IMG/VR virus record: IMGVR_UViG_3300048928_000603
Coordinates: 1-20,544 of that record
Strand: one strand, 5' to 3'
Length of the DNA: 20,544 bases
From: a virus
Shown here: positions 1 through 8,465 of the stretch, one piece after another
Layout: each line of letters opens with the position of its first letter
Numbering within the stretch: position 1 is the first letter of the stretch
Made by a program: the position numbers and the translations under genes
Notes under the pieces: model-generated
Seen by the model: the letters and a program-made list of their open reading frames with translations, nothing else
Told to the model about the DNA's origin: nothing
Databases searched by the model: none

Positions 1-1164
1 ATGAAAGCAATTTATTCCAAGCCTAAAATCTACAAAGGAACAGGCAAAAACAAAGAATGGTATATTTGGTGGAGGTATAATAAGAAGCTTTTTATAAAGC
101 GTGATGATATTAACCGCATCAAAGATTTAAAAGAAAGACTTTTAGAAGCTGAAGCCATTAGCAATTACTATTTCAACAAACTTAGATCCGGATGGAATCC
201 TCTGGTACCCGATCTAGAAGCTATTGAGGGTTTAGACTTAACCTTGTCCGATGCTTTAGATTTTGCAATGGATAAAAAGAAATCCAGATTATCCCATAAA
301 ACCTATTTAGATTATCAATGTACAATCCGATTCTGCAAAGACGCAATTCGTACTTTAAACTTAGGTAAGCTGCTAGTTGTAGACACTAAGCGCGTTCACA
401 TTAAAACTATAATGGAAACGATGATGAAGCAGCGCAAGTGGTCAAATCTATCTTACAACAAGAACCTTAATTACCTACAAGCTGTATTGTCTGAACTCCT
501 TCAATGGGATATTATACCTATAAACCCCGGTCACAACATAAAGCACCTTCAGGTTAATGAATACATTTCTAACGTTCCAGCCACACCGGAAGAACATAAA
601 ATAATAAAAGAGCACTTAGAGACCTTTCATGTTGATTTTGGAAGGTTTGTACAAACACTTTTTTATACCGGCATACGTCCTGTTGAACTAACACGCATAC
701 AGATATCCTATGTCGACATGATAAATCGTATTATTACTTTACCCGGATCAATAACAAAATCAAGAAAAGAAAGGACCGTACCTATAAACAATTCACTCTA
801 TGAAATATTTGAATCCATGAATATTTTCAGTTATCCAGGAGAATATTATCTTTTTGGTAGTTTCAGAGAAAAAGGCAAAGGAAATATAGGAAGTCATAAA
901 GATTTTATTTGCGGCCCTACTCAATTAAAAAGAGATACAGCAACTAACAGGTGGCGCAAAATTGTAAAAATAGGACTTGGTATAAACGTAAATCTTTATT
1001 CTACTAAGAAATCAGGAGCAAACGCTTACATCATGGCCGGTGCAAGTATAAGAGCAATTAAAGAGCTATTCGGTCATACTTCTGAAATGACTACAGAAAT
1101 TTACATTACAAATCTAAAAGATGTTTTAAAGAAAGATATTCTAGCAAATTCACCTATATATTAA
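1..1164 (+). CDS. int: Tyrosine recombinase / phage integrase
   Basis: Site-specific recombinase expected to integrate and excise the prophage. The N-terminal ~75 residues look like an arm-binding domain and residues ~80-190 like a SAM-like core-binding domain. The C-terminal catalytic domain shows R226 in YTGIRPVEL, the beta-hairpin lysine K253 in ITKSRKERTVP, H359 in LFGHTSEMTTEIY and the nucleophile Y368. Box II reads YSTKK (333-337) where classical enzymes have HxLRH: Y and K in place of H and R are familiar from Bacteroidota phage integrases, but the second K in place of H is less usual. The ATG is the first base of the window, so a slightly longer N-terminus or upstream regulation cannot be excluded; 387 aa is normal for the family. 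It converges on the late genes and ends just before a strong terminator. Confidence 0.93.
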   Translation: MKAIYSKPKIYKGTGKNKEWYIWWRYNKKLFIKRDDINRIKDLKERLLEAEAISNYYFNKLRSGWNPLVPDLEAIEGLDLTLSDALDFAMDKKKSRLSHKTYLDYQCTIRFCKDAIRTLNLGKLLVVDTKRVHIKTIMETMMKQRKWSNLSYNKNLNYLQAVLSELLQWDIIPINPGHNIKHLQVNEYISNVPATPEEHKIIKEHLETFHVDFGRFVQTLFYTGIRPVELTRIQISYVDMINRIITLPGSITKSRKERTVPINNSLYEIFESMNIFSYPGEYYLFGSFREKGKGNIGSHKDFICGPTQLKRDTATNRWRKIVKIGLGINVNLYSTKKSGANAYIMAGASIRAIKELFGHTSEMTTEIYITNLKDVLKKDILANSPIY

Positions 1165-1187
1165 AACTCTCGAAATCGAGGGAATTA

Positions 1188-1216
1188 AAAAGGGTACCCG
1201 ATTTGAGTACCCTTTT
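1188..1216. terminator. Bidirectional intrinsic terminator
   Basis: A perfect 10-bp inverted repeat, AAAAGGGTAC (1188-1197) and GTACCCTTTT (1207-1216), with a 9-nt loop. The A-run and T-run flanks give a U-tract on both strands, so it can end the integrase transcript on + and the late operon on minus. A weaker stem (CTCGA/TCGAG with flanking pairs, 1167-1182) lies just upstream on the + side. Confidence 0.88.
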
Positions 1217-1217
1217 A

Positions 1218-1850
1218 TTATTTTATTGAAAAGCCAACTATTAAACCAGCTGCCAACCAAGTATACCATTTTTTATACCATGGTTCCGGAACTACTACTT
1301 CAACAGATTTCATTTCTATTACTTTTATATAAGGATTAGTATTTGTAATATCTGTTACTGCTGTTTGCTTACCTAAAAACCACTTTCTTTTAAAACCGGT
1401 TATTGATGTTGTGCTAGTCCATGTGCTTAAAGAATCGATCTGTATTCCCTTTTGATTTGATTTATAAGAAAATCTATACCAATCCTTTTTAACTTCTCCT
1501 GTACGCTCAAAAATGCATGGAACTGTATCTTTATATGCAATCCTTATCGTATCAATCTGCATTACCGTTTTATACTTGGTAATGGTATTGACTTTTAAAA
1601 ATTCCTTTGCCAGTTTAGCCAGTTCGGCATCTTTATCCAGGATAACTTTTTGCAATTGTTCTTTATCCAGTTGCAGTGTATTGATGCTGGCCGTTTGAGT
1701 ACCCAACTTATTTTTAAAGTGTTTTACAGTGTCGATGATCGCTTCTAAATTAGAATCAGCATGTGACTTATGAAAGCTGCAGGTTTGCATCGATGCTAAT
1801 AACAGGACCAACAAAACCAGTATTGCCATGTATGGGATATACTTTCTCAT
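1218..1850 (-). CDS. Spanin-like membrane protein with two terminal TM segments
   Basis: Last gene of the late block, directly after the endolysin (its ATG overlaps the endolysin TAA by one base), the usual place for a spanin-type third lysis gene. The 210-aa product has a hydrophobic N-terminal anchor (~residues 5-22), a charged helical, probably coiled-coil stretch (~35-90), a beta-rich middle part, and a second hydrophobic segment at the extreme C-terminus (~196-208) preceded by aromatic and lysine residues (WYKKWYTW). Proteins of this layout are common and mostly unnamed in Bacteroidota phages. There is no proper lipobox around C24, so it does not match a classical unimolecular spanin. 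The spanin role is inferred from position and topology only; it could equally be an unrelated membrane protein. Confidence 0.7.
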   Translation of the reverse strand: MRKYIPYMAILVLLVLLLASMQTCSFHKSHADSNLEAIIDTVKHFKNKLGTQTASINTLQLDKEQLQKVILDKDAELAKLAKEFLKVNTITKYKTVMQIDTIRIAYKDTVPCIFERTGEVKKDWYRFSYKSNQKGIQIDSLSTWTSTTSITGFKRKWFLGKQTAVTDITNTNPYIKVIEMKSVEVVVPEPWYKKWYTWLAAGLIVGFSIK

Positions 1851-2314
1851 TAGTCTAATACTTTTGGATGAACAAATAATACACCTGTCGTTTTTCTAAC
1901 TCTGTTCATAACCTGCCCTCCATTACTTTGATTAGTTAATGAAGTATTGCCCTCAATTGAATAAAATATTCCTGAACCCATGGATTTCCAACCGTTGAAT
2001 ATTCCAACATGGTCATAACGGCCGTCATTATTCCAGTCAAAAAATACAAGATCACCAACCTGAGGATTTTCTGTAATTTCACCTGTTTTTTTAAAATGTG
2101 CTACAGCAGTCTGGCATCCGGCAAAACCTTTTGTAAATCCGATTTTAGGCAAAGCATAACCTGCCTGAGCATATACCCAACTGCAAAATATTCCACACCA
2201 AGCAACACCATCAAAACCAAACCATTTACCGTATTTTGTTTTATTGCTATTCACAGGGCTTTCAACCTGTCCAACTTCTTTAATAGCTACATCTATAATT
2301 TTTTGACCTTTCAT
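1850..2314 (-). CDS. CHAP-domain endolysin (peptidoglycan hydrolase)
   Basis: A 154-aa cell-wall hydrolase consisting of little more than a CHAP (NlpC/P60-like) domain. The catalytic cysteine is C40 in GVAWCGIFCSW; the histidine is H102 in RYDHVGIF, preceded by the typical QVGDLVFFDW strand (85-94); the polar third residue is probably E121 or N123 in IEGNTS. It would act as an amidase or endopeptidase on host peptidoglycan. There is no signal peptide, so release to the periplasm should depend on a holin, which fits the small membrane protein encoded immediately upstream. No separate cell-wall-binding domain is present, as is common for phages of Gram-negative hosts. A bifunctional or purely virion-associated role is unlikely given the lysis-cassette position. 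Confidence 0.9.
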   Translation of the reverse strand: MKGQKIIDVAIKEVGQVESPVNSNKTKYGKWFGFDGVAWCGIFCSWVYAQAGYALPKIGFTKGFAGCQTAVAHFKKTGEITENPQVGDLVFFDWNNDGRYDHVGIFNGWKSMGSGIFYSIEGNTSLTNQSNGGQVMNRVRKTTGVLFVHPKVLD

Positions 2315-2316
2315 AA

Positions 2317-2859
2317 TTATTCTGTTTTTTCGTCTTTTTTATTAAATAAATCATCTAGGTTCCCATTCTTCTCAAAATTGTATAACCTTTCCATTATGAA
2401 TGCCGGAGGGAATTTATTCTGATTAAGTATATAAATGTTTTTTAGTGTTTTAGATATAGGATATAATAAAGTAGTTACCTGAATAAGTACTTTAAATGAT
2501 TCCCCTACTATATTGTTCCCTGCTGTATTTCTCAACATATCAAGGAGAACATACACAACCAGCACGTTTATAAACATTGAAATGTTCCTCATAAAAAAGT
2601 CACCCCAGCTAAATGTGTTCATTTTTACATGATAAACTATACCTATTATCATGTTTAGTATCAATGCTACTAATACATAATTAAAGAACTGACTATTATC
2701 CTTATACCAAAAATCAAAATAATCCAGCACCAAAACCACCGGAGCTGATGTAGCTATCAATTTAAGCCAATATTGAATTTTCTCTGCTATTGAAGGTTTA
2801 TCCGAAGCCAGTAAAATGATTGAGAAATAAATTTTTCTGATAAATAGTGTTAATTCCAT
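2317..2859 (-). CDS. Putative holin (multi-span membrane protein)
   Basis: A 180-aa protein with several hydrophobic segments: roughly residues 30-47 after the charged SDKPSIAEKIQYW stretch, 60-77, 92-110, and a weaker one near 120-137. The C-terminal tail is charged and ends in KKDEKTE. It is 2 nt upstream of the CHAP endolysin and 5 nt downstream of the tail-fibre gene, the normal holin position. Size and an N-terminal SDKP-type motif before the first strong membrane segment resemble holin-family proteins annotated in Bacteroidota prophages. Pore formation and lysis timing are inferred from context; the sequence alone shows only a small polytopic membrane protein. Confidence 0.75.
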   Translation of the reverse strand: MELTLFIRKIYFSIILLASDKPSIAEKIQYWLKLIATSAPVVLVLDYFDFWYKDNSQFFNYVLVALILNMIIGIVYHVKMNTFSWGDFFMRNISMFINVLVVYVLLDMLRNTAGNNIVGESFKVLIQVTTLLYPISKTLKNIYILNQNKFPPAFIMERLYNFEKNGNLDDLFNKKDEKTE

Positions 2860-2864
2860 ATAGT

Positions 2865-5624
2865 TTATTTTATGATTCTTAGTTTGAAATCTCCTGCAGG
2901 TGTTACCACTGATGGTGTATCTGTATTTGTAATACGTACTGTTACTTTATCAGCAGCAGATACCCAGGCTGTATAATATATTCTTGGAAGGTTTAATGCG
3001 ATAGGAGCAAATACTTCAACACAATCACCTATAACCGCCCCCGTGAAATCAATTTCTAAATCGGAATAGGAATGTGATCCAAGATCCGGGAAGTCTATGT
3101 TTTGGGTTAGCTTTAAAATGACAGGAAGCGCATCAGTAAGGCCCGGTATATCCGATATCGTAGTATTATGGGGATTACCTGTAGTTTGACTATGATCATA
3201 CGCTATTTTACCACGATCACCACGATAAGCAGAACCTGCAGTTTCACCCAAAGCAAGTGAAATACTCAATCCTACATAAGAAGAACCTGACCAACGATAA
3301 GTTAGATTTGTATCATTTGCCACATATATTTTACCGGATTCACCTGTTGCAGGGAATGCTGCTAAATTTGCGTATTCCAATACATCATCTACATAAGAAG
3401 GAAGCTGTGAAGCCGGAACCGTACCACCAACTAAATCTGCTTTACCTGATAGTGATGTAGCAAGGTTCGAAACATCTGTAATTGCAATTGATAACCACGC
3501 TTTAACTCCTGATGCGACCACTAATACAGCGGTATTATCCTTGTTGCCTAGTAAAAAATCCATAGAAGGTGATACACTAGATAAATTTACAGGCATTGTA
3601 TTCCATAATGTCGAATTTCCGGCATTACCTGTAATATTTATGCCCCATGTCCCCGTTGCATCAGAACCGTTTTTATTTGCTTTTAAATCAAGCTGGCTTT
3701 TATTAACTGAATCACCAGGCAATATTCCATTCGGAATTTTTATCGGTGCTGCAAACACAGCCGATTCAAGATATATTTCAGGCGTTCCCTGAAGGTATAG
3801 GAATCTCGAAGCAATTAATTTAGCAACATGGTAATAGCCTTTATTATTTAAATGCAAATAATCAGAAAGGATTGACCAAGCAAGGTACCCAGATGCATGA
3901 TTTAAAACATCCTGAGGAATACTTGTATCATAAATAGTTAATAAGTAAGCTTGCATATCAACAAACCTATCACCATAAATAGCTTTAAGCTGTGCGTTAA
4001 GATCATCAACCTGTGTGTTGTCTTCAAAAATGTGCTTGGTAATACCTATAACCAGATATCGATCATGAGGTAAAGCAGCCACCATAGCAGCAATATCAGC
4101 AAGTACCGTTGTAGGATCACCCGCATTATTCCTGCCAGCCCAAAAAATGAATGATAAATGCCATAATTGGGGGGCTTGAAAAAAACGAGTTCTAATTTGT
4201 GTAGAAGTTTCCCCGGCTATACCAATATTTAAAACATTCCTACCTAATCTTTTTGAGAGTTGTGAAGGATAATCCCCATCCCCAGTACAACCTATACCTT
4301 CAGTCATACTATCCCCTACTGAAACAATAGTATTTGCATCACCATTGATAAATTCCCATTTAGAAACAGGACCATAATCTAGTGCATATTTGTTATTGTC
4401 ATAGTTAGATATCAGTACATTAGTTCCACTTGTAACAACATCACCGTTTTTATATATAGTACCACTACTAAACGCACCAATCAACTTGCCAAGTTTAATC
4501 CATTTATTGTATGTCAATATTTTAGGATCCGTATTAGTGTTGTTAGATGCACACCAGTATGCATAACCTTCCCTATTAACTATGTTACCTGTAACAAAAG
4601 CAGTTGTATTATCCCAAACACCTACATAGTTACCTCCAAAATGGCTATCCCATGCTGGCTTATGGCTTTTAAATAATGGTTCAGTAGTATTGTTATCTGA
4701 TAAGCTTTTGAATAAATATTTTTGCCCGTTTATACTTTCTGTTACTAAACTATTCTCAGAATATATTCCCGGTTTCCAATCAAGTATATTAAAATCAGGA
4801 GTAACGCTGCTATTAGTTGAAATAACAAAATCATCTGCTGTAAATTGTGTGCCAGATCCTCCATAAATGCCAGGTACACCTTTAAACAAAGCGAAATACA
4901 AAACACCTTTATCAGTATATGTAAAATAGTATGATCTAACCCCCCCATCTTCCTGAACTTCTCCAGAATCTCCTAAATCCCAAACAGCTTGATTTGCTTT
5001 TGTTATGAAATCACCAGCAACAACCGGATCAAGATTATTAATAATTGCATTAGGATCATCTTTTATATCTTCAGGTGTTAGTTGTGAAACTGTAACAAAA
5101 AAGAGCTGAGATGCATTTATAACAGGGCCATTTCCGCCCCATAACCCCTTACCTCCAAAGAATAAGTAAACATATCGCTTACTTACAGATTCAATGCTTT
5201 CTATAATCGTTAAAACTATAGGAGATTGTGTTTGTAATACTGTAAATGGTAAAAAAGGCTGTATAGCAAATGTACTGCTGTTTAATCTGCTTACAATTTC
5301 AGGTAATGTTGCAACTACACCAACAGGTAAAGTAAAAGACATGGTTTTACCTCTATTATTTTGATCAAAAGCTGTTCCTTCACCCATATTAGCACGGGAA
5401 TAGATCACATCTAGTAATGCAGCTTGTAGTAATGCAGCAGAAGCATACACTATACCATTTACAGAAAATTGACCGTAGTTAGTAAGTTCTACAAGCACAT
5501 CTTTTTTCTCATAACAATTGAAAATCATTAATCTGCTGCCAGCAACAACAGATATATAATTCTTCAGGTAAGTAATACCGTTATGAGAAAATTTTCTTTC
5601 ATCTACATTAACAATAACATTCAT
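2865..5624 (-). CDS. Tail fibre / receptor-binding protein with CBM-like modules and SGNH hydrolase
   Basis: A 919-aa modular protein, probably the host-recognition fibre or tailspike. Residues 1-~110 look like a virion-attachment domain. Three short aromatic modules follow (~281-327, 335-376, 381-428), each with an early W/F, a Y or F plus NG/TG and V turn, and a closing W, resembling CBM5/12 carbohydrate-binding folds. Next is an SGNH/GDSL hydrolase domain: GDSMTEG with nucleophile S439, a block II glycine (NIGIAGE), block III N499-N500, and the D588-x-x-H591 pair. The C-terminal third carries phage-fibre motifs: GTWGINITGNAGN and YRGDRGKIAYDHSQ followed by GNPH, then a beta-rich tip. Inferred role: binding and deacylating a surface glycan during adsorption. 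It sits between the connector candidate and the holin, a normal late-fibre position. Confidence 0.85.
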   Translation of the reverse strand: MNVIVNVDERKFSHNGITYLKNYISVVAGSRLMIFNCYEKKDVLVELTNYGQFSVNGIVYASAALLQAALLDVIYSRANMGEGTAFDQNNRGKTMSFTLPVGVVATLPEIVSRLNSSTFAIQPFLPFTVLQTQSPIVLTIIESIESVSKRYVYLFFGGKGLWGGNGPVINASQLFFVTVSQLTPEDIKDDPNAIINNLDPVVAGDFITKANQAVWDLGDSGEVQEDGGVRSYYFTYTDKGVLYFALFKGVPGIYGGSGTQFTADDFVISTNSSVTPDFNILDWKPGIYSENSLVTESINGQKYLFKSLSDNNTTEPLFKSHKPAWDSHFGGNYVGVWDNTTAFVTGNIVNREGYAYWCASNNTNTDPKILTYNKWIKLGKLIGAFSSGTIYKNGDVVTSGTNVLISNYDNNKYALDYGPVSKWEFINGDANTIVSVGDSMTEGIGCTGDGDYPSQLSKRLGRNVLNIGIAGETSTQIRTRFFQAPQLWHLSFIFWAGRNNAGDPTTVLADIAAMVAALPHDRYLVIGITKHIFEDNTQVDDLNAQLKAIYGDRFVDMQAYLLTIYDTSIPQDVLNHASGYLAWSILSDYLHLNNKGYYHVAKLIASRFLYLQGTPEIYLESAVFAAPIKIPNGILPGDSVNKSQLDLKANKNGSDATGTWGINITGNAGNSTLWNTMPVNLSSVSPSMDFLLGNKDNTAVLVVASGVKAWLSIAITDVSNLATSLSGKADLVGGTVPASQLPSYVDDVLEYANLAAFPATGESGKIYVANDTNLTYRWSGSSYVGLSISLALGETAGSAYRGDRGKIAYDHSQTTGNPHNTTISDIPGLTDALPVILKLTQNIDFPDLGSHSYSDLEIDFTGAVIGDCVEVFAPIALNLPRIYYTAWVSAADKVTVRITNTDTPSVVTPAGDFKLRIIK

Positions 5625-5625
5625 G

Positions 5626-6126
5626 CTATCCTATTTTAGTAAAACGCATACCTCTTGAAGGAGTTGAGTTTTTACAGTGGTTAAAGTCTGGGTTGTTGGT
5701 TCTAACGAGATAGTTTTTTACATTTTCCCATATCTGAAATGCTGCATCTCGGTTAAGGCTATATATAGATTTCTTTGCAGATGTATCTACTGGCCGACTA
5801 TTGTCATTTAATTTTTCAACAACAGAATAAGGAGTATCAATGGCAGATCCGAACATCATATACCTGGCATATGTAAAATAACAAATGACCATTTTCAAAC
5901 CATAGTTTGTATAGTCCATTCCATTATATTGATAAATACCTCCTTCCATTAAATCTGAATAACCCGAAGGTGATGCCATAATTTTATTATAGAGGTTTTC
6001 ACCCAACAATGTTTGAACATCTAACATCTGAGCATCCAATATCATTTCATTCAGCTTATCATCGTTAGGCGTTTTACTGATTTGCCTGTACTTAGCGATA
6101 TCAGACCTGGTTATTAACTTCTGCAT
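5626..6126 (-). CDS. Putative head-tail connector / adaptor protein
   Basis: A 166-aa mostly helical protein. The start (LITRSDIAKYRQIS), the acidic helix with LLGENLYNKI, and the Y-rich helix around GLKMVICYFTYARYMMFG resemble an uncharacterised Bacteroidota phage family that I associate with gp6-like head completion proteins; the identification is from memory. Its gene starts inside the 3' end of the portal gene (26-nt overlap) and ends 1 nt before the fibre gene, so it is probably translated with the portal. A role as a ring adaptor below the portal is inferred from size, helix content and neighbourhood. It could alternatively be another virion protein without enzymatic function. Confidence 0.7.
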   Translation of the reverse strand: MQKLITRSDIAKYRQISKTPNDDKLNEMILDAQMLDVQTLLGENLYNKIMASPSGYSDLMEGGIYQYNGMDYTNYGLKMVICYFTYARYMMFGSAIDTPYSVVEKLNDNSRPVDTSAKKSIYSLNRDAAFQIWENVKNYLVRTNNPDFNHCKNSTPSRGMRFTKIG

Positions 6127-7258
6127 CTTCTATAAGTTTTAACGGTTGGATGATTAATTTTGAATAATCCTGTGATTTTTCCAATAACTGATTAAGTATT
6201 GAAGTAAGCAGGTTACGTTCTTTGGTAGTGTTTTCCCAATAGGTGCGCTTCATTTCCTTTATAGCTTCTCCAGAACTACCAAAAAGAGAAGCTTCATTTG
6301 TTTTTATCAGTCCGGATGGAAGATTATTAAAAGCAACTAGAATGTTTTCTCTAACGCTGGTTTCGGTATAATTAAACAGCTTGTCATCTATCTTGCTTTC
6401 AATCTGCTTTATAAGAATAGCTTCTTCAAGTTTTTCACCTGCAAAATCCATTTCAAGACATAATACACCTCCAGCATTCTGAGCGCCTAAGCTGTCTTTT
6501 ATAGCTTGTTGAAAAAGGGTTCTTTCATTTTCCGCTTCCGCTAGTTCAGCACTCCCGGGTTCAAGTTCTTTTCCAACCAAAGGGCGCGTAATTACAAGTG
6601 TATTACCAAAAAAACCTTTTCTCAAAAGCCTGTTTTTATAAATAGATGATTGGGCTTCACTATCGCAATCCTCAGCAACAGAATCTATCCTGGATAAAGG
6701 ATAAATCAATTTAGTGTCCATGTTCACAAATAATATTTGCCCTTTGTAGCTTTCCCATCCACCGGCTTTTTCTACCTGTGCATCGATCACTTTTTTACGC
6801 GGATTAAAAACATCGATAAGCTGAATGTCTGCTTTTTTAGGTTTGAGCCATTCTTTGCAAACAGCAATTTTTCCGGAATAATCATTACTGTCGGTTTTAC
6901 CAATACGGCACCACTCGAACGGGATAACACTAACATCGGAGATCTGGTAAAGGGCATTCCAGTTAACATGAATAAACACACCACGTTGTTTTACAAGATC
7001 ATCTGCAACATCATCAGCAAAATCTACAAGCTTTATATTTTTATCCTTATTAATGATGATTGTATCATTTTCAGGTCCATAACCTTTGCCGATTAAATAC
7101 TGAACCATAATGTTAGAAGCCGATTTTGCCGTAACACTATTATTAATAAGCCTATCCATACGTTCTGGATAGGCATTATCTGTATCATTGGAATAAACAT
7201 CGACAGACTTGTTCCAAGGCGTTAAACGCTTCCATACATCTATCAATAAGGTTTTCAT
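6101..7258 (-). CDS. Phage portal protein
   Basis: A 385-aa protein with portal hallmarks. Near the N-terminus is the YPERMDRLINNSVTAKSA stretch followed by VQYLIGKGY (to residue 60), then a beta-rich wing region with WNALYQISDVSVIPFEWCRI. The C-terminal stem and crown region (301-350) has VRENILVAFNNLP, LFGSSGEAIKEMKRTYW and a helix-rich tail, as in other dodecameric portals where DNA enters and leaves the capsid. It is at the short end for portal proteins. It is 1 nt downstream of the CxxC-protein gene, and its 3' end overlaps the connector candidate. Position is odd: portal normally precedes protease and capsid, whereas here it is transcribed after them. Confidence 0.8.
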   Translation of the reverse strand: MKTLLIDVWKRLTPWNKSVDVYSNDTDNAYPERMDRLINNSVTAKSASNIMVQYLIGKGYGPENDTIIINKDKNIKLVDFADDVADDLVKQRGVFIHVNWNALYQISDVSVIPFEWCRIGKTDSNDYSGKIAVCKEWLKPKKADIQLIDVFNPRKKVIDAQVEKAGGWESYKGQILFVNMDTKLIYPLSRIDSVAEDCDSEAQSSIYKNRLLRKGFFGNTLVITRPLVGKELEPGSAELAEAENERTLFQQAIKDSLGAQNAGGVLCLEMDFAGEKLEEAILIKQIESKIDDKLFNYTETSVRENILVAFNNLPSGLIKTNEASLFGSSGEAIKEMKRTYWENTTKERNLLTSILNQLLEKSQDYSKLIIQPLKLIEDAEVNNQV

Positions 7259-7259
7259 A

Positions 7260-7838
7260 TTATTCCTGTTTTGTTTCGTTAATCTGTTCCTCAGTACCGG
7301 TTACAGTGATTGCACCAATTACAGGAAGATCGCTATCCCCTGGTTCAAAATTTACTATCGCTTCTTTTGCTGTTGCTACAGCTTTTTCATGCTTTTCTTT
7401 TGTTTTGTGGTGTGCGTTTACTGGAAGTGCTGCCAGATCTTCTTCAGCTTTCTTTAGATTAGATTGCAATAGTTCTAGTGTTATTACTGGAGCATCATCA
7501 TCTGGGATATGAGAAAAATATCTTTCACCGTTTGGGTGACTTAGAAGTATTTTCGCATACTCTACAGTAATATTTTCGTTATTCACAAATATTTGAGAAC
7601 CAAATCCTAAAGGCATGTTTTCATATTTATCATGAAGGACATAACCTGATTCTTTATTTGATTTTTTCATTGTGTTTTTGTATTTAATTAGATATTCAGA
7701 AATGCATTTAGAGCATCCCGGGTTAACTTTCGTATTAAATAAAATCTGATATTCTTTCAGAAATAATTCTAGATATCTAACACCATCACTGTTAACCCCT
7801 GAAGTGATGGTGTTAATATCCATTGAGATAAAATCCAT
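7260..7838 (-). CDS. Conserved phage protein with CxxC motif, unknown function
   Basis: A 192-aa protein I cannot name. It has a helical N-terminal part with a C42-x-x-C45 pair (NPGCSKCISEYL), a middle section LGFGSQIFVNNENITVEYAK, a helical probably coiled-coil stretch (~125-165, LLQSNLKKAEEDLA), and an acidic C-terminal tail. Similar CxxC-plus-FGSQ proteins occur in my memory of Bacteroidota prophages beside structural genes. It lies between the 199-aa beta-rich protein and the portal with gaps of 1-2 nt, which points to a virion or assembly role. A single CxxC cannot make a full zinc site in the monomer, so metal binding would need a dimer; a redox pair is the alternative. The function is open. 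Confidence 0.75.
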   Translation of the reverse strand: MDFISMDINTITSGVNSDGVRYLELFLKEYQILFNTKVNPGCSKCISEYLIKYKNTMKKSNKESGYVLHDKYENMPLGFGSQIFVNNENITVEYAKILLSHPNGERYFSHIPDDDAPVITLELLQSNLKKAEEDLAALPVNAHHKTKEKHEKAVATAKEAIVNFEPGDSDLPVIGAITVTGTEEQINETKQE

Positions 7839-7840
7839 GA

Positions 7841-8440
7841 TTAACCTGCTGCTTGGATAAACTTGTTATCGAATACCGTTTTAGTAGCGGCATAAGTAAC
7901 ATCAAGAAGTGTTTTTGGCATAGTCGTTTCTTCATAACCATCAACTGAAGTCAATTCAAACATTATCATGTTATCATTTTCTTTAGAGCTGTTTGTCATG
8001 GTCATTAATTCAAGACCAGCATTAAATCCAAGTACTTCAAAAGCATCTTTATTTGTTACTCCTTTCCATACCTGCTCTATAACTGCAACATACTTTGCGC
8101 CTTTTGAAAGGCTGTCAGCTTGCTGTTTGTTTTCTGCACTTGGATTGAAAATAACTCCTGAAAATGTATGCTTGAATTTATCGGGGGCGTTTTCTTTTTT
8201 AACTAATTCCCACGCTTTGCCATTGGATTGTTTTACACCGGTTAATAAATAACCTGTTTTCCCTGGCTTTAGCTGAAGGTTAGTAACTAATATTCTATTA
8301 CTCGCATCTATTGTGCTTGCTACTACATCAATATCATCTTTATTGATTAGCACAACGTTTTGCTCAATACCACCAACTGGTGCATTGGAGCAATCGAATA
8401 ATATATCTGCTGTTAAATGTCCTGTACAATCTACTGGCAT
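7841..8440 (-). CDS. Beta-rich virion protein, possible major tail tube protein
   Basis: A 199-aa protein predicted to be mainly beta strands, with the cysteines C4 and C17 near the N-terminus (DCTGHL, DCSNAPVGGI), alternating hydrophobic strands such as NRILVTNLQL and KYVAVIEQVW, and a C-terminal part FELTSVDGYEET. Related proteins starting with a DC..NPPVGG-like motif recur in Bacteroidota phages, as I recall. Size and strand content fit a tail tube subunit, and no better major tail protein candidate is visible in the window, but its position between capsid and portal is not diagnostic. A head decoration protein is the alternative. A 33-nt gap containing a hairpin separates it from the capsid gene, unlike the tighter packing elsewhere. 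Confidence 0.75.
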   Translation of the reverse strand: MPVDCTGHLTADILFDCSNAPVGGIEQNVVLINKDDIDVVASTIDASNRILVTNLQLKPGKTGYLLTGVKQSNGKAWELVKKENAPDKFKHTFSGVIFNPSAENKQQADSLSKGAKYVAVIEQVWKGVTNKDAFEVLGFNAGLELMTMTNSSKENDNMIMFELTSVDGYEETTMPKTLLDVTYAATKTVFDNKFIQAAG

Positions 8441-8465
8441 AATCTTTATTTTAAAAGTTAAACAA

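Noticed and set aside
1165-1217. Attachment-site core next to the integrase
   Set aside because: The repeats here are explained by two hairpins of the terminator region; without the other prophage end no att duplication can be shown.
2009-2422. 137-aa + strand frame opposite the holin and endolysin
   Set aside because: It spans two well-supported minus-strand genes and their junction; the hydrophobic look is the antisense of membrane-protein codons.
4745-4948. 67-aa minus-strand frame inside the tail-fibre gene
   Set aside because: Out-of-frame overlap with a much better supported coding region; no separate leader or family motifs.
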